Source of the DNA: Streptomyces composti
Lineage (GTDB): Bacteria; Actinomycetota; Actinomycetes; Streptomycetales; Streptomycetaceae
Assembly: GCF_012034205.1 (NCBI RefSeq)
Contig: NZ_JAATEM010000020.1
Location: 1 to 64,000, forward strand
DNA: 64,000 bases
Reading direction: 5' to 3'
A model generated the notes under the pieces. It saw only the letters and a program-made list of their open reading frames with translations. It was not told the DNA's origin and made no database searches. A program made the translations under genes and the position numbers. The first letter of the stretch is position 1, and each line of letters begins with the position of its first letter. Below are positions 8,011 through 17,007 of the stretch, in pieces.

Positions 8011-8895
8011 ATGGATCTCACCGTGTGGCGCACCTTCGTGACCGTCTGCCGTCTGGGTTCGTTCTCGGCCGCGGCGGCCGAGCTGCATCACACGCAGTCG
8101 GCGGTGTCCCGGCAGATCGCCGGTCTCGAGCGGCAGCTCGGGGTGGCCCTGATCGAGCGCCACGCACGCGGCGTGCGGCCCACCGCAGCCGGCGAGGTGT
8201 TCCGGCGGCACGCGCTGGCCACGCTGAACGAGGCCGACCGTGCGGTGCGTGCGGCGCGTGATGCCGGTGACGGCGCGGTCGACCGGTCTCTTGCCATCGG
8301 CGCGACGCCGTCGCTGGCGGCGGGCATCGTTCCCGAGGCGGTCCGGGAGGTGCTGCGGTCGAGCGGCCCGCTGCGGTGGAGCCTGCTGCCCGGGCTGAGC
8401 GCGCAGCTGCACGACCGTCTGGTGGCCGGGGATCTCGATGTCGCGGTGGTGACGGATGCGCCGCCGGGGCTGCCGGAGGACGGGCGGTTCGAGCGGCGGT
8501 TCCTCGGCCTGGACGAGATGGTCGTCGTGGTGCCCGCCGGTCATCCGCGGGCGCGGGACGGACGGCTGCCCGTCGAGGCGCTGGCCGACGAGACCTGGGT
8601 CGAGGACAACGACGGCTCGGCCACCCTGCTGCGCCGGCAGGCCGCGCGCGCCGGGATCAGTCCCCGGATCGACCTCGCGGCGGCCGATCTGCACGGCAAG
8701 CTGGCCCTGGTGGCGGCCGGTCATGCCATCGCGCTGATCCCCGGGGTGCTCAGGGGCGCCCTGCGGCCCGACGTCGTCACGGTGCCGCTGGTGGATCCCC
8801 CGACCCGCGGGATCTACGCGGTCACCCCGCGCCGCGATCCCCACCCGTCGGCGCCGGCCCTGATCGACCGGCTGGCGGACTCCTTCGCCCCGTGA
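8011..8895 (+). CDS. LysR family transcriptional regulator
   Basis: 294-aa DNA-binding regulator. The N-terminal winged helix-turn-helix is clear: FVTVCRLGSFSAAAAELHHTQSAVSRQIAGLERQLGVALIERHARGVRPTAAGEVF (residues 10-65). The remainder is the LysR effector-binding domain (about 90-294), with RFLGLDEMVVVVPAGHP and GKLALVAAGHAIALIPG. By family practice it would bind the T-N11-A box at 7924-7940 and control both itself and the divergent dehydrogenase-NTF2 gene. The inducer is unknown. Confidence 0.92.
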   Translation: MDLTVWRTFVTVCRLGSFSAAAAELHHTQSAVSRQIAGLERQLGVALIERHARGVRPTAAGEVFRRHALATLNEADRAVRAARDAGDGAVDRSLAIGATPSLAAGIVPEAVREVLRSSGPLRWSLLPGLSAQLHDRLVAGDLDVAVVTDAPPGLPEDGRFERRFLGLDEMVVVVPAGHPRARDGRLPVEALADETWVEDNDGSATLLRRQAARAGISPRIDLAAADLHGKLALVAAGHAIALIPGVLRGALRPDVVTVPLVDPPTRGIYAVTPRRDPHPSAPALIDRLADSFAP

Positions 8896-8975
8896 GACCT
8901 CGGCCCGTTGCGAGGCCGGTCGTCAGGACGGCGCGCGTCCCGGAGCAGGGCTGGCCGTGCGCGGGTGGGTCGAGG

Positions 8976-8993
8976 CCGCCGCCCGTGCGGCGG
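8976..8993. terminator. possible short hairpin terminator
   Basis: CCGCCGC-ccgt-GCGGCGG forms a 7-bp stem with a 4-nt loop between the convergent ends at 8895 and 9015. Confidence 0.35.
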
Positions 8994-9014
8994 AGGAAGG
9001 CTGCCGCGCCGCGT

Positions 9015-9818
9015 TCAGGACCCAAGGTGGCGGAGGGTGAACTCGGGCAGGGCGTAGGGGCCGCCCTGTGGTGCGTCCGGGTCGGCCGGCCGGTCCGCGC
9101 CGGGGATGTCCGGGGCGTGGTGCTCGGCGTTGTCGACGGGGGTGTAGTCGAGCACGGCCGGGTCGGGAAGTTCCCAGAAGCGGCGGGTGTTGGCGGAGAC
9201 CGCGTACGCCGTGGCGAAGCGGACGGAGAGCGGTGCGGTCAGCGCGGCCCGGATGAAGCCGAGCGCGTCACGCGGGCTCAGCCAGGTCGCCAGGTGGCGG
9301 GGCTCGCTGGGCCTCTGCTCGAAGCTGCCGATGCGCAGGCAGATGACGGAGAGGCCGAACTTGTCGGCGTACAGCTGTCCGAGCGCCTCGACGGCGGCCT
9401 TGCTGACTCCGTAGAGCCCGTCGGGGCGTACCGGCAGGCTCGGGTCCGTGCGGGTCCCGGTGGGGTAGAAGCCGGTCACGCGGTTGCTGCCGGCCAGGAC
9501 GACGCGCGGGATGCCGGTGCGTCGTGCGGCCTCCAGGACGTGGTGCGTGCCGAGCACATTGGCCTCGAGCAGGTCGGCGAGGGGTGCCTCGTCGGGGATG
9601 CCGCCCAGGTGCAGGACGCGGTCGGCGCCCGCGAGCGCCGACCGAACGGCGGCCGCGTCCCGCAGGTCGACGGTGTGGACGGTCTCGTTGCCGGTCTCCT
9701 GCCGCAGGGGCACGCGGTCGAGCAGGACGAGGCGGGCGACCTCGTCGCGCAGCGCGGCCCGTACGGCGGAGCCGATGGTCCCCGCGGCCCCCGTGACGGC
9801 CACCGTCATCTTCTCCAC
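9015..9818 (-). CDS. NAD-dependent epimerase/dehydratase family protein, uronate dehydrogenase-like
   Basis: 267-aa extended short-chain dehydrogenase. The NAD site is VTGAAGTIGSAVRAAL (residues 8-23), the acidic adenosine contact is in VHTVDLRDAAAV, and the catalytic Tyr-x3-Lys is YGVSK (about 135-139), preceded by the serine in VLAGSNRVTGFYP. Length and motifs (LEANVLGTHHVLEAARRTG, LSPRDALGFIRAAL) fit uronate dehydrogenases, which oxidise galacturonate or glucuronate to aldarolactone; the substrate here is inferred. The start is GTG at 9818, 5 nt after GGAGGAG; an ATG at 9809 is the alternative. Confidence 0.85.
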   Translation of the reverse strand: MEKMTVAVTGAAGTIGSAVRAALRDEVARLVLLDRVPLRQETGNETVHTVDLRDAAAVRSALAGADRVLHLGGIPDEAPLADLLEANVLGTHHVLEAARRTGIPRVVLAGSNRVTGFYPTGTRTDPSLPVRPDGLYGVSKAAVEALGQLYADKFGLSVICLRIGSFEQRPSEPRHLATWLSPRDALGFIRAALTAPLSVRFATAYAVSANTRRFWELPDPAVLDYTPVDNAEHHAPDIPGADRPADPDAPQGGPYALPEFTLRHLGS

Positions 9819-9942
9819 CGTGGCTCCTCCCCCACTGCCTTGCGCAGCCTCTCGTCCGGGACGCCCCGTCCCAGCCTGACGGATCCCTGGGACGTCAGTG
9901 AAGTCGCGGAACCGCCAGACCGGGGCGGCACCGGCTGGGACG

Positions 9943-12012
9943 TCACCGTCCGCGGCGGTGGCGGACCCGGGCCAGCACCAGGACGGTGTCGTCGCCGGGC
10001 GGGCCGTGCAGCAGCTGGAAGAGGAGATGGTCCGCCGTCTCCTCCAGGCCGTCCGTGGCGCTGCCCAGCACGGCGGCGGCCGCCGCCACGCCCTCGTCGA
10101 TGCCGCGGTCGCGCGTCTCCACCAGGCCGTCGGTGTAGAGGGCGAGCACGGCGCCGTCGGGCAGGGTGATCTCGGTGGTGTGAAAGGGGTGCCCGCCCAC
10201 GCCGAGCGGCACCCCGGGGATGTCGCCGACGGTCTCCACGCGGCCGTCCGGGGAGCGGACGAGCAGGGGCGGGTGGCCGGCGCTGGCGATGCGGGCGCGA
10301 CCCGTGCCGGGGTCGTAGTCGATGTAGAGGCAGGTGGCGAGCTCGATGCCCGCCTCCTGGGCGGAGACGTCCAGTTCGGCCAGCAGTTCGGAGGGGTCCG
10401 GGCCGCTGCGGGCCAGGGTCCGGGCGGTGATGCGCAGGCTGCCCATGGCCGCCGCCGCGGGCACCCCGTGGCCCATCACGTCGCCGACGACCAGGGCGAC
10501 CCGGCCGCCGGGGACGTTGATCGCGTCGTACCAGTCGCCGCCGACCAGGCTGACGTGGCTGCCCGGGACGTAGCGGTGGGCGATCTCGACGTAGGGGCCG
10601 GTCGCGAGGCTGGTGGGCAGCAGGGCGCGCTGAAGAGTGAGGCTGATGTCCTGGACCCTGGTGTACAGGCGCGCGTTGTCCAGGCAGAGTGCGGCGCGTG
10701 CGGACAGTTCGGCGGCGAGCCGCAGATCCTGCTCGGTGAAGGGCAGCCGGGCGGCGGAGCGGCCGAACACGGTGAGTCCCTGGACCGTCCCGCGGGCGAT
10801 CAGCGGTGCGATGAGCAGGCCGGACAGGCCGCTCTCGAGGAGGACCCGGGTGCGGTCCTCGCGCAGGACCGTGCTGGTCAGGAAGTCGGAGTCCACCGGG
10901 ACGGCGATCGGGCGGCCGGTGCGCAGCATGCGGTGGATGCTGGAGCCGGGCGGGTACTGGACGGTGTCGACTCCGCCGACGAGCTCGCCGGCGGGCGGCG
11001 GCAGCACCGTCCCGGAGGCGATCCGCCGGGTGGTCAGCGGCAGGGCCGGGTCGAAGATCTCGGGTTCGTTCTTCCAGTCGACGAGTTCCACCACGGCCGC
11101 GTCGGCGAAGTCGGGGACCGCGGCCTCGACGAGTTCGCCGGCCGTCACCCCGACGTCCAGGGTGGTGCCGATCCGGGCGGTGGCCCGGTCCAGCAGTTCG
11201 AGCCGGGCGCGTGACTCGGCGGCCTCCACGAGGGCGGCCTCCCGGTCGGTGACGTCGATGACGACTCCGCCGATGCCCGCCGGGGTGCCGATGGCCCGGC
11301 TGAGCGGGAACAGGCTCAGCGACCTGACCCGTTCCTCCTCGGCATGCCGGACGGGGACCAGGTGGCCGACGACGGAGCGGCCGTGTTCGGCCACACCGCG
11401 CAGCAGCCGCTCCAGTCCGGCGGGGTCGCGCGGGGCCATGACGTCCGGCATGCGGCGGCCGATGTGCTCCTCGACGGTGATGCCGTCCATGTCGGCGAGC
11501 ACCCGGTTGAGGTGCGTGTACCGCAGGTCCTCGTCCAGCTGGACGAGGCCGATCGGGCAGGAGTCGAAGAGGGCGTCGACGAAGGCCAGGTTGGTCTTGA
11601 CCCGGTCCAGCTCCGCGCTTCTGCTGGCCAGGGCCATCACCACGGTGCCGCCGTCGACGCCGGTGATGGTGAAGACGCGGAAGCCGCAGTCGAAGACGCT
11701 GCCGTCCCGGTGCCGCACGGGGAGCCGGCCGCGCCAGTAGCCGCGGGTGCGGCCCTGGTCGGCGAGGTAGGTGCCGACCGGTGTCCCGGGTGGGCCGGGG
11801 CCCGGCTCGCGCTGGTCGAAGAGGAGGTCGACGGGCTGGGTGAGGGCCGCTTCGTCGTGGCCGAAGAGATCCCGCGCGCCCGGCCCCCAGAAGCAGATCC
11901 GGTCGCGCCCGTCGATCCCGAGGACGGCGACGGAGACGTGCTCCAGCAGCGTCCCGGGCTCCGGACTCAGCCGTTCCCGCACGCTCCGGTTCTCCTTGTG
12001 ATCTATCGACAT
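9943..12012 (-). CDS. PAS-PAS-GAF-SpoIIE signalling phosphatase
   Basis: 689-aa soluble regulator with two PAS domains (about residues 15-130 and 145-260), a GAF domain (about 285-430) and a C-terminal PP2C/SpoIIE phosphatase (about 455-685). The phosphatase keeps its metal-binding acidic motifs: GGDWYDAINV, VVGDVMGHGVPAAAAMG and VLALYTDGLVETRD. Such proteins dephosphorylate anti-anti-sigma factors in partner-switching control of stress sigma factors; the partner is not identifiable here. The ATG at 12012 is preferred because the PAS similarity begins just after it; only a weak GAGGG precedes it. There is no C-terminal kinase domain, unlike the similar gene at 30405. Confidence 0.87.
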   Translation of the reverse strand: MSIDHKENRSVRERLSPEPGTLLEHVSVAVLGIDGRDRICFWGPGARDLFGHDEAALTQPVDLLFDQREPGPGPPGTPVGTYLADQGRTRGYWRGRLPVRHRDGSVFDCGFRVFTITGVDGGTVVMALASRSAELDRVKTNLAFVDALFDSCPIGLVQLDEDLRYTHLNRVLADMDGITVEEHIGRRMPDVMAPRDPAGLERLLRGVAEHGRSVVGHLVPVRHAEEERVRSLSLFPLSRAIGTPAGIGGVVIDVTDREAALVEAAESRARLELLDRATARIGTTLDVGVTAGELVEAAVPDFADAAVVELVDWKNEPEIFDPALPLTTRRIASGTVLPPPAGELVGGVDTVQYPPGSSIHRMLRTGRPIAVPVDSDFLTSTVLREDRTRVLLESGLSGLLIAPLIARGTVQGLTVFGRSAARLPFTEQDLRLAAELSARAALCLDNARLYTRVQDISLTLQRALLPTSLATGPYVEIAHRYVPGSHVSLVGGDWYDAINVPGGRVALVVGDVMGHGVPAAAAMGSLRITARTLARSGPDPSELLAELDVSAQEAGIELATCLYIDYDPGTGRARIASAGHPPLLVRSPDGRVETVGDIPGVPLGVGGHPFHTTEITLPDGAVLALYTDGLVETRDRGIDEGVAAAAAVLGSATDGLEETADHLLFQLLHGPPGDDTVLVLARVRHRRGR

Positions 12013-12170
12013 CCGCTGCGCCCTCGACACGATGAACAAACAACCATGATGGGACAGACAACCCCATACCGTTGCGTCCCATTGTGCCGTCACCTCCGGA
12101 CGTGCGGCCTGCGATGAGTTCCGTCACCGTGGGCGGTCATACGGCGGAACCGTCACCGAGGAGACCCCCG

Positions 12171-12752
12171 ATGCGCAGCGTGACCTATTCGATGAGCATG
12201 TCCCTCGACGGCTACATCGCCGGCCCGGACGGCGGCTTCGACTGGACGGAGCCCGACGACGAGATCTTCCGGTTCTGGATCGACGAGATCCGCGGGGTCG
12301 GCGTGCATCTGCTGGGCCGGCGGCTGTACGAGACGATGCTGTACTGGGAGACGGCGGCAGAGGACCCCTCGCTGGACGAGGCGCAGCGCGAGTGGATCTC
12401 CCTGTGGAATCCACTGCCCAAGGTGGTGTTCTCCCGGACCCTGTCCGAGGTGCGGGGCAACGCCCGCCTCGCCTCCGGCGGCGTGGCGGAGGAGATCGAG
12501 CGGCTGCGGGCGGAGCCCGGGGAGGGCGAGATCGCGATCGGCGGCGCGACGCTGGCGGCCGAGGCGGCGAAGGCCGGGCTGATCGACGAGTACCGGGCCG
12601 TGGTGCACCCCGTCCTGATCGGCGGCGGCACGCCCTGCTTCCCCCGGCACGAGCGCCGGGTGGATCTCGAGCTGGCGGAGTGCCGGACGTTCTCCTCCCG
12701 GGCCGTGTATCTGCGCTACCGCGTGTCCCGGCAGGCACGGTCGAGCCGGTGA
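12171..12752 (+). CDS. dihydrofolate reductase family protein (RibD C-terminal type)
   Basis: 193-aa protein of the RibD C-terminal/bacterial DHFR-like fold. The N-terminus SVTYSMSMSLDGYIAGPDGGFDW is the family signature, followed by HLLGRRLYETMLYWE, KVVFSRTL, and the NADPH-site glycine loop EIAIGGATLAAEAAKAGLIDEYRAVVHPVLIGGG. Function in riboflavin or folate metabolism is not established for these stand-alone proteins. The ATG at 12171 has GAGGAGA 6 nt upstream. Confidence 0.87.
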   Translation: MRSVTYSMSMSLDGYIAGPDGGFDWTEPDDEIFRFWIDEIRGVGVHLLGRRLYETMLYWETAAEDPSLDEAQREWISLWNPLPKVVFSRTLSEVRGNARLASGGVAEEIERLRAEPGEGEIAIGGATLAAEAAKAGLIDEYRAVVHPVLIGGGTPCFPRHERRVDLELAECRTFSSRAVYLRYRVSRQARSSR

Positions 12753-12786
12753 CCGAAGAAGCCCGGTGAGCGGGCAGCACCCCCGG

Positions 12787-12835
12787 TGAAAGTTATTGAC
12801 AGCCTGGCACGGACTGCTGAAACTTACTGCCAGCC
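12787..12835. repeat. 18-bp imperfect direct repeat, possible operator pair
   Basis: TGAAAGTTATTGACAGCC (12787-12804) recurs as TGAAACTTACTGCCAGCC (12818-12835), 15/18 identical and exactly 31 bp apart (about three helical turns). It sits 50-98 bp before the MFS-anmK operon. The first copy contains a TTGACA -35-like hexamer. Confidence 0.6.
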
Positions 12836-12884
12836 CGGGGAATCTTTCCCTCCGCATCACCCAGACCTCGAAGGGGCGCGCCGT

Positions 12885-14327
12885 ATGACCACCCCCGTGC
12901 ACGACACCGCCGAGGGAACCGCCCGGCCCCCGCGGGCACGACGGGCGCTGGTCGCCGGGTCGGTCGGCAACTTCATCGAGTGGTACGAGTTCGGGGTCTA
13001 CGGCTACTTCGCCACGATCATCGCCGCCAACTTCTTCACCCCGGACGGCGGCAGCGAGATCGAGGCGCTGGTCAAGACGTACGCCTCGTTCGCGCTCGCC
13101 TTCTTCTTCCGGCCCGTCGGTGCCGCCCTGTTCGGACGGCTGGGCGACCGGATCGGCCGACGGCCCACGCTGATCCTGGTGGTGCTGATGATGACGGTGG
13201 CCACCACCCTGATCGGACTGCTGCCCACCTACGCCACGGTGGGGGCCGCCGCGCCCTGGCTGCTCACCCTGCTGCGGATCGTCCAAGGCCTGTCCGCCGG
13301 CGGGGAGTTCGGCGGCGCCGTCTCGGTGATGACGGAGTTCGCCCCGCCCGGGCGGCGCGGTCTGTACGGGGCGTGGCAGTCCTTCACGGTGGCGCTGGGC
13401 CTGCTCGGCGGGGCGGGCATGGCCGCGCTGCTCGCCACGGTGCTGAGCGAGTCGCAGCTGAACGGGTGGGGGTGGCGGCTGCCGTTCCTGCTGACCCTGC
13501 CGCTCGGGCTCGCCGCCCTGTGGCTGCGCCTCCGGCTCGAGGAGACACCCTCCTTCGAGCGGGCCGCCCGGGAGCGGAGCAGCGGGACGGGCGAGCGGTC
13601 CGCGCAGGGCCGGTCGCCGGAGACGGAGGACGCCCCGCAGAAGAACGACGGCCCGCAGCCGCACGGGGCCCGGCGGACGACAAACGCCCCGGACACTCCG
13701 CGGGCGGAGACGGTGACCGCCGCCCCGGCCCGCGAGGTCGCCAAGGCCATCGCGCTGGGTGCCGGACGGCTGATGGGCTGGTCGGCGGCCGGGTACACGT
13801 TCCTGGTCGTGATGCCGTCCTACCTGCAGAGCACCCTGAACGCGAGCTTCCAGCAGGCGCTGGTCGCGACCGTGCTGGCCAATCTGGGCTTCGCCGCCTC
13901 CATCATCCCGGCGGGCGCGCTCAGCGACCGGGTCGGGCGGCGCGCGGTGATGGTGGCCGGGGCCGTGCTGGTGGCCGTCCTCGCGTTCCCGCTGCTGGAT
14001 CTGCTGCAGGACGCCGGGTCCTCCACGGCCTCGAAGGGCACCGCGGTGTTCGTCGCCGGTGCCGTCGTCGGCCTGATGGCCGGTCCCGGTCCCGCGATGC
14101 TCGCCGAGATGTTCCCGACCCGCGTCCGCTACACCGGTCTGGGGCTGGCCTACGCGCTGTCCAACGCGGTGTTCTCCGGCTGCGCGGGCCTGATCATCAC
14201 CGAGGTGATCAAGCGCACCGGCAACATCGACATCCCCGCGCACTATGTGGTGGTCACCTGTGCCGTGAGCACCGTCGCCCTGCTGACCCTGCGCGGCGAC
14301 GACCACCGCCGGGCGCTGCGCGCCTGA
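12885..14327 (+). CDS. MFS metabolite:H+ symporter family transporter
   Basis: 480-aa 12-helix transporter of the MHS/ProP-ShiA branch, recognised by GNFIEWYEFGVYGYFATIIAANFF (about residues 27-50), RPVGAALFGRLGDRIGRRPTLILVV (loop 2-3) and RIVQGLSAGGEFGGAVSVMTEFAPPGRRG. The loop between helices 6 and 7 is unusually long and hydrophilic (about residues 222-285, rich in E, R, P). The stop overlaps the anmK start (TGATG), so the pair is probably co-translated. That suggests, by inference, uptake of a cell-wall-derived amino sugar or muropeptide fragment. The ATG at 12885 is about 10 nt after AAGGGG. Confidence 0.88.
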   Translation: MTTPVHDTAEGTARPPRARRALVAGSVGNFIEWYEFGVYGYFATIIAANFFTPDGGSEIEALVKTYASFALAFFFRPVGAALFGRLGDRIGRRPTLILVVLMMTVATTLIGLLPTYATVGAAAPWLLTLLRIVQGLSAGGEFGGAVSVMTEFAPPGRRGLYGAWQSFTVALGLLGGAGMAALLATVLSESQLNGWGWRLPFLLTLPLGLAALWLRLRLEETPSFERAARERSSGTGERSAQGRSPETEDAPQKNDGPQPHGARRTTNAPDTPRAETVTAAPAREVAKAIALGAGRLMGWSAAGYTFLVVMPSYLQSTLNASFQQALVATVLANLGFAASIIPAGALSDRVGRRAVMVAGAVLVAVLAFPLLDLLQDAGSSTASKGTAVFVAGAVVGLMAGPGPAMLAEMFPTRVRYTGLGLAYALSNAVFSGCAGLIITEVIKRTGNIDIPAHYVVVTCAVSTVALLTLRGDDHRRALRA

Positions 14328-15529
14328 TGGCCGGCCGCACGGGGCCGGGGGCGGGCATGCGGGTCGTCGGGCTGATGTCGGGGACCTCGCACGACGCGGT
14401 GGACGCCGCCGCGGCGGACCTCGCCCTGGACGGCGACTGTCTGCTGCTGAGGCCGCTGGGCATGGTGAGCGAGCCGTATCCGAGGAAGCTGCGGAGGGCG
14501 CTGACCGGTGCGCTGCCGCCGGCGGCGACCACGCTGGCCGAGGTGTGCCGGCTCGACACCCGGATCGGCCAGGTCTTCGCGGAGCTGGCCGTCCGGGCCG
14601 ACCGGGAGCTGTGCGAGGGGCGCGCCGAACTCGTCGTCTCGCACGGCCAGACGGTCTACCACTGGGTCGAGGAGGGCCGGGTGCACGGCACGCTGCAGAT
14701 CGGGGCGCCCGCCTGGATCGCGGAGGCCACCGGCTGCCCGGTCGTGTCCGACCTGCGCAGCCGCGACGTCGCCGCGGGCGGCCAGGGCGCTCCCCTGGTG
14801 AGCATCGTCGACGTGCTGTGGCTGCGCGGCAGGGCCGGGGTGTCCGCCGCGCTGAACCTCGGCGGCATCGCCAACCTCACCGTGGCGGGCGCGGCGGGAG
14901 ACCCGGTCGCCTTCGACACCGGTCCGGCCAACGCCCTCGCCGACGCGGCCGTGCACGCCCTCACCGAGGGCCGGATGGACTACGACGAGGACGGGCTGCT
15001 GGCGGCGCGCGGCCGAGTGGACGAGGCCCTGCTCGGCCGGCTCCTCGACGAGCCCTACTACGCGAAGCCGCCGCCGAAGACGACCGGCAAGGAGCTGTTC
15101 CACTGGCCCTATCTGCGCGACGCGCTGGCCGCCTGCGGTCCGCTCCCGCTGGAGGACGTGGTGGCCACCGTCACCCGGCTCACCGCCCGCACGGTGGCCG
15201 ACGCGGTCCGCTCGGCGAGGGCCGGCGAGGTCGTCGCCTCGGGCGGCGGCACGCGCAATCCCACGCTGATGGCCATGCTGCGCGCCGAGCTGGGCGGCGT
15301 CCCGCTGCACACCTCGGACGAGCTGGGGCTGCCGTCGGCCGCCAAGGAGGCCTACGCCTTCGCCGTCCTGGGGTTCCTCACCGTGCACGGACTCAGCGGC
15401 ACCGTCCCGGCGTGCACCGGGGCCCGCCGGCCCAGCATCCTGGGATCGGTCACACCCGGCAGCCGGGGTCTGCCCCGGCCCCTGGCCGCGGCGGAGCAGC
15501 CCCGGCGCCTGCGCATCCTGCCGGCCTGA
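14327..15529 (+). CDS. anmK: anhydro-N-acetylmuramic acid kinase
   Basis: 400-aa kinase that opens and phosphorylates 1,6-anhydro-MurNAc to MurNAc-6-phosphate in peptidoglycan recycling. The family signature VVGLMSGTSHDAVDAA begins at about residue 12. The catalytic and sugar-binding region SHGQTVYHW, TLQIGAPAWIAEATGCPVVSDLRSRDVAAGGQGAPLV and NLGGIANLTV follow. The ATPase phosphate site is FDTGPANALADAAV, and the C-terminal GGGTRNPTLM completes the fold. The length is a little above the usual 370-380. ATG 14327 overlaps the upstream stop; ATG 14357 is an alternative. No murQ etherase gene lies alongside. Confidence 0.93.
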   Translation: MAGRTGPGAGMRVVGLMSGTSHDAVDAAAADLALDGDCLLLRPLGMVSEPYPRKLRRALTGALPPAATTLAEVCRLDTRIGQVFAELAVRADRELCEGRAELVVSHGQTVYHWVEEGRVHGTLQIGAPAWIAEATGCPVVSDLRSRDVAAGGQGAPLVSIVDVLWLRGRAGVSAALNLGGIANLTVAGAAGDPVAFDTGPANALADAAVHALTEGRMDYDEDGLLAARGRVDEALLGRLLDEPYYAKPPPKTTGKELFHWPYLRDALAACGPLPLEDVVATVTRLTARTVADAVRSARAGEVVASGGGTRNPTLMAMLRAELGGVPLHTSDELGLPSAAKEAYAFAVLGFLTVHGLSGTVPACTGARRPSILGSVTPGSRGLPRPLAAAEQPRRLRILPA

Positions 15530-15593
15530 TGCAGCGGCCCGGCGGTGCCGGCCGGTTACGATCATGGTGAACCGCGAACGACCAGGGAGAACG

Positions 15594-15926
15594 ATGATCT
15601 TCATCACCGCAAAGTTCCGTGTCCGTCCCGAGTACGCCGACCAGTGGCCCGAGATCACCGCCGAGTTCACCAGGGCGACGCGGCAGGAGCCGGGCTGTCT
15701 GTGGTTCGACTGGTCCCGCAGCGTGGAGGATCCCACGGAGTACGTGCTCGTCGAGGCCTTCCGGGACGACGAGGCGGGGGCGGCCCATGTGCAGTCGGAG
15801 CACTTCCGCAAGGCGCAGCAGACGCTGCCGCCCCACCTGGCCGAGACGCCCCGCATCGTCAACACGACCGTGCCGCAGGACGACTGGTCGCCGCTGGGCG
15901 AGATGAGCGTCTCCGGCCAGGACTGA
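15594..15926 (+). CDS. putative quinol/antibiotic-biosynthesis monooxygenase (ABM domain)
   Basis: 110-aa ferredoxin-like dimeric alpha/beta-barrel protein of the ABM/YgiN group. Landmarks are FITAKFRVRPEYADQWPEI, TRQEPGCLWFDWSRSVEDPTEYVLVEAFRDDEAGAAHVQSEHF and AETPRIVNTTVPQDDWSPLG. Relatives oxidise quinols or polyketides without cofactors; the substrate here is unknown. AGGGAG lies 4 nt before the ATG at 15594. Confidence 0.85.
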   Translation: MIFITAKFRVRPEYADQWPEITAEFTRATRQEPGCLWFDWSRSVEDPTEYVLVEAFRDDEAGAAHVQSEHFRKAQQTLPPHLAETPRIVNTTVPQDDWSPLGEMSVSGQD

Positions 15927-15949
15927 CCCCGGGCTGCTCGCCCGGGGTC
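15925..15949. terminator. bidirectional terminator hairpin
   Basis: A perfect 10-bp stem (GACCCCGGGC with GCCCGGGGTC, 5-nt loop) starts within the stop codon of the monooxygenase gene and precedes the convergent gene ending at 15966. Confidence 0.75.
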
Positions 15950-15965
15950 CTCGCGCCGCGGGGTG

Positions 15966-16856
15966 TCAGGGGTGGTGCCGGCCAAGTCTCAGATCGGCGA
16001 CGACCGGGCGGTGGTCCGATGCGTCGGTCGCCACCGTGCGGGCACCGGCCACGGTCACACCGGGTGAGACGGTCACCAGGTCGATGCGCTTGACCGGGTC
16101 GACGGCCGGGTAGGTGAGGCCGCCGTCCTCTGCCGCGTCCCGCAGCCGCCGCCACAGCGGGGCCAGTTCGGGGGCCGAGGGCTCGGCGTTGAAGTCGCCG
16201 ACCAGGATCTTCGGGCCCCGGTCCTCGGCCAGTACCCCCAGCATGTCCTTCACCTGGGCGGCACGCACCGACGGGTCGGACCGGTAGTCCAGGTGCGTCG
16301 AGTAGACATGGACCGGCACGCCCCGCACTCCGACCACCACCTCGGCGAATCCGGGCATCGGCTCGGGCACCGGGTCCGGCGTCTGGGTGGAGAGGCGGGT
16401 GATCTCGTGGTTCTCGGCGTCCAGCACCGGGTGGCGGCTGAGTATCGCCACGCCGTACTGCCGGCGCTCGCCGCCCTCGGTCACCGGGTCCAGGTCGTAG
16501 ATCGGGGCGAAGAAGACCCGCATCCGCAGCTTCTCGGCCAGGGCGCGGGCCTCGTCGACGAAGTCGCTGCGGGCGCCCCAGTGGACGTCGACCTCCTGCA
16601 GGCCGATGACGTCGGCGCGCAGATCGCGCAGCGCCCGGGCGGTGCGGTCGAGGTCGAAGACGTCGTCCTGGCCGGCTCCGGCGTGGATGTTGTAGGTCGC
16701 CACCCGCAGCGGGACCTGGCGCCCCTTCACTTCGTGGGTGTCCTCGGTGTCTCGGGCGGAGGCGGGTGACGGGGCTGCCGCGGCGAGGGCCAGCGCGGTG
16801 ACGACGGCGGCGAGGGCGCGTCTGGCGCCGGTGGCGCGCCGGGAACTGGTCTGCAT
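15966..16856 (-). CDS. secreted endonuclease/exonuclease/phosphatase (EEP) family protein
   Basis: 296-aa exported hydrolase. A signal peptide with RRAxxAR-type basic residues, a hydrophobic core (ALAAVVTALALAAAA) and an ASA-R cleavage site covers residues 1-35. The EEP fold follows: LRVATYNIHAG (metal-site Asn), VIGLQEVDVHWG (metal-site Glu), THLDYRS, ILVGDFNAEPSAPEL (catalytic Asp and Asn), RIDLVTVSPG, and SDHRPVVADL (catalytic Asp-His). The substrate could be nucleic acid, a phosphoinositide or a sphingolipid. Start: ATG 16856. Confidence 0.9.
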   Translation of the reverse strand: MQTSSRRATGARRALAAVVTALALAAAAPSPASARDTEDTHEVKGRQVPLRVATYNIHAGAGQDDVFDLDRTARALRDLRADVIGLQEVDVHWGARSDFVDEARALAEKLRMRVFFAPIYDLDPVTEGGERRQYGVAILSRHPVLDAENHEITRLSTQTPDPVPEPMPGFAEVVVGVRGVPVHVYSTHLDYRSDPSVRAAQVKDMLGVLAEDRGPKILVGDFNAEPSAPELAPLWRRLRDAAEDGGLTYPAVDPVKRIDLVTVSPGVTVAGARTVATDASDHRPVVADLRLGRHHP

Positions 16857-17007
16857 GCCATCTCCAGGGTCGGCTGCGGACGGACGGAACGAACCACGCG
16901 CGCTTGTCGGGTTCCTGACACCGACTCACGCACCGGCATTCTGCTCCGCCCGGGGACCTCTCACTCACGCCACCGTGGCGGCAGTCCGCTGCGGCACCGG
17001 CGCGGGC

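Noticed and set aside
9876..9898. CTGACG-N11-CGTCAG inverted repeat as a terminator
   Set aside because: Only a 6-bp stem with a long loop and no tail. Too weak to call.
12786..12884. GTG-started N-terminal extension of the MFS protein from 12786
   Set aside because: It would run through the direct repeats and adds no helix. The ATG at 12885 fits the family N-terminus.
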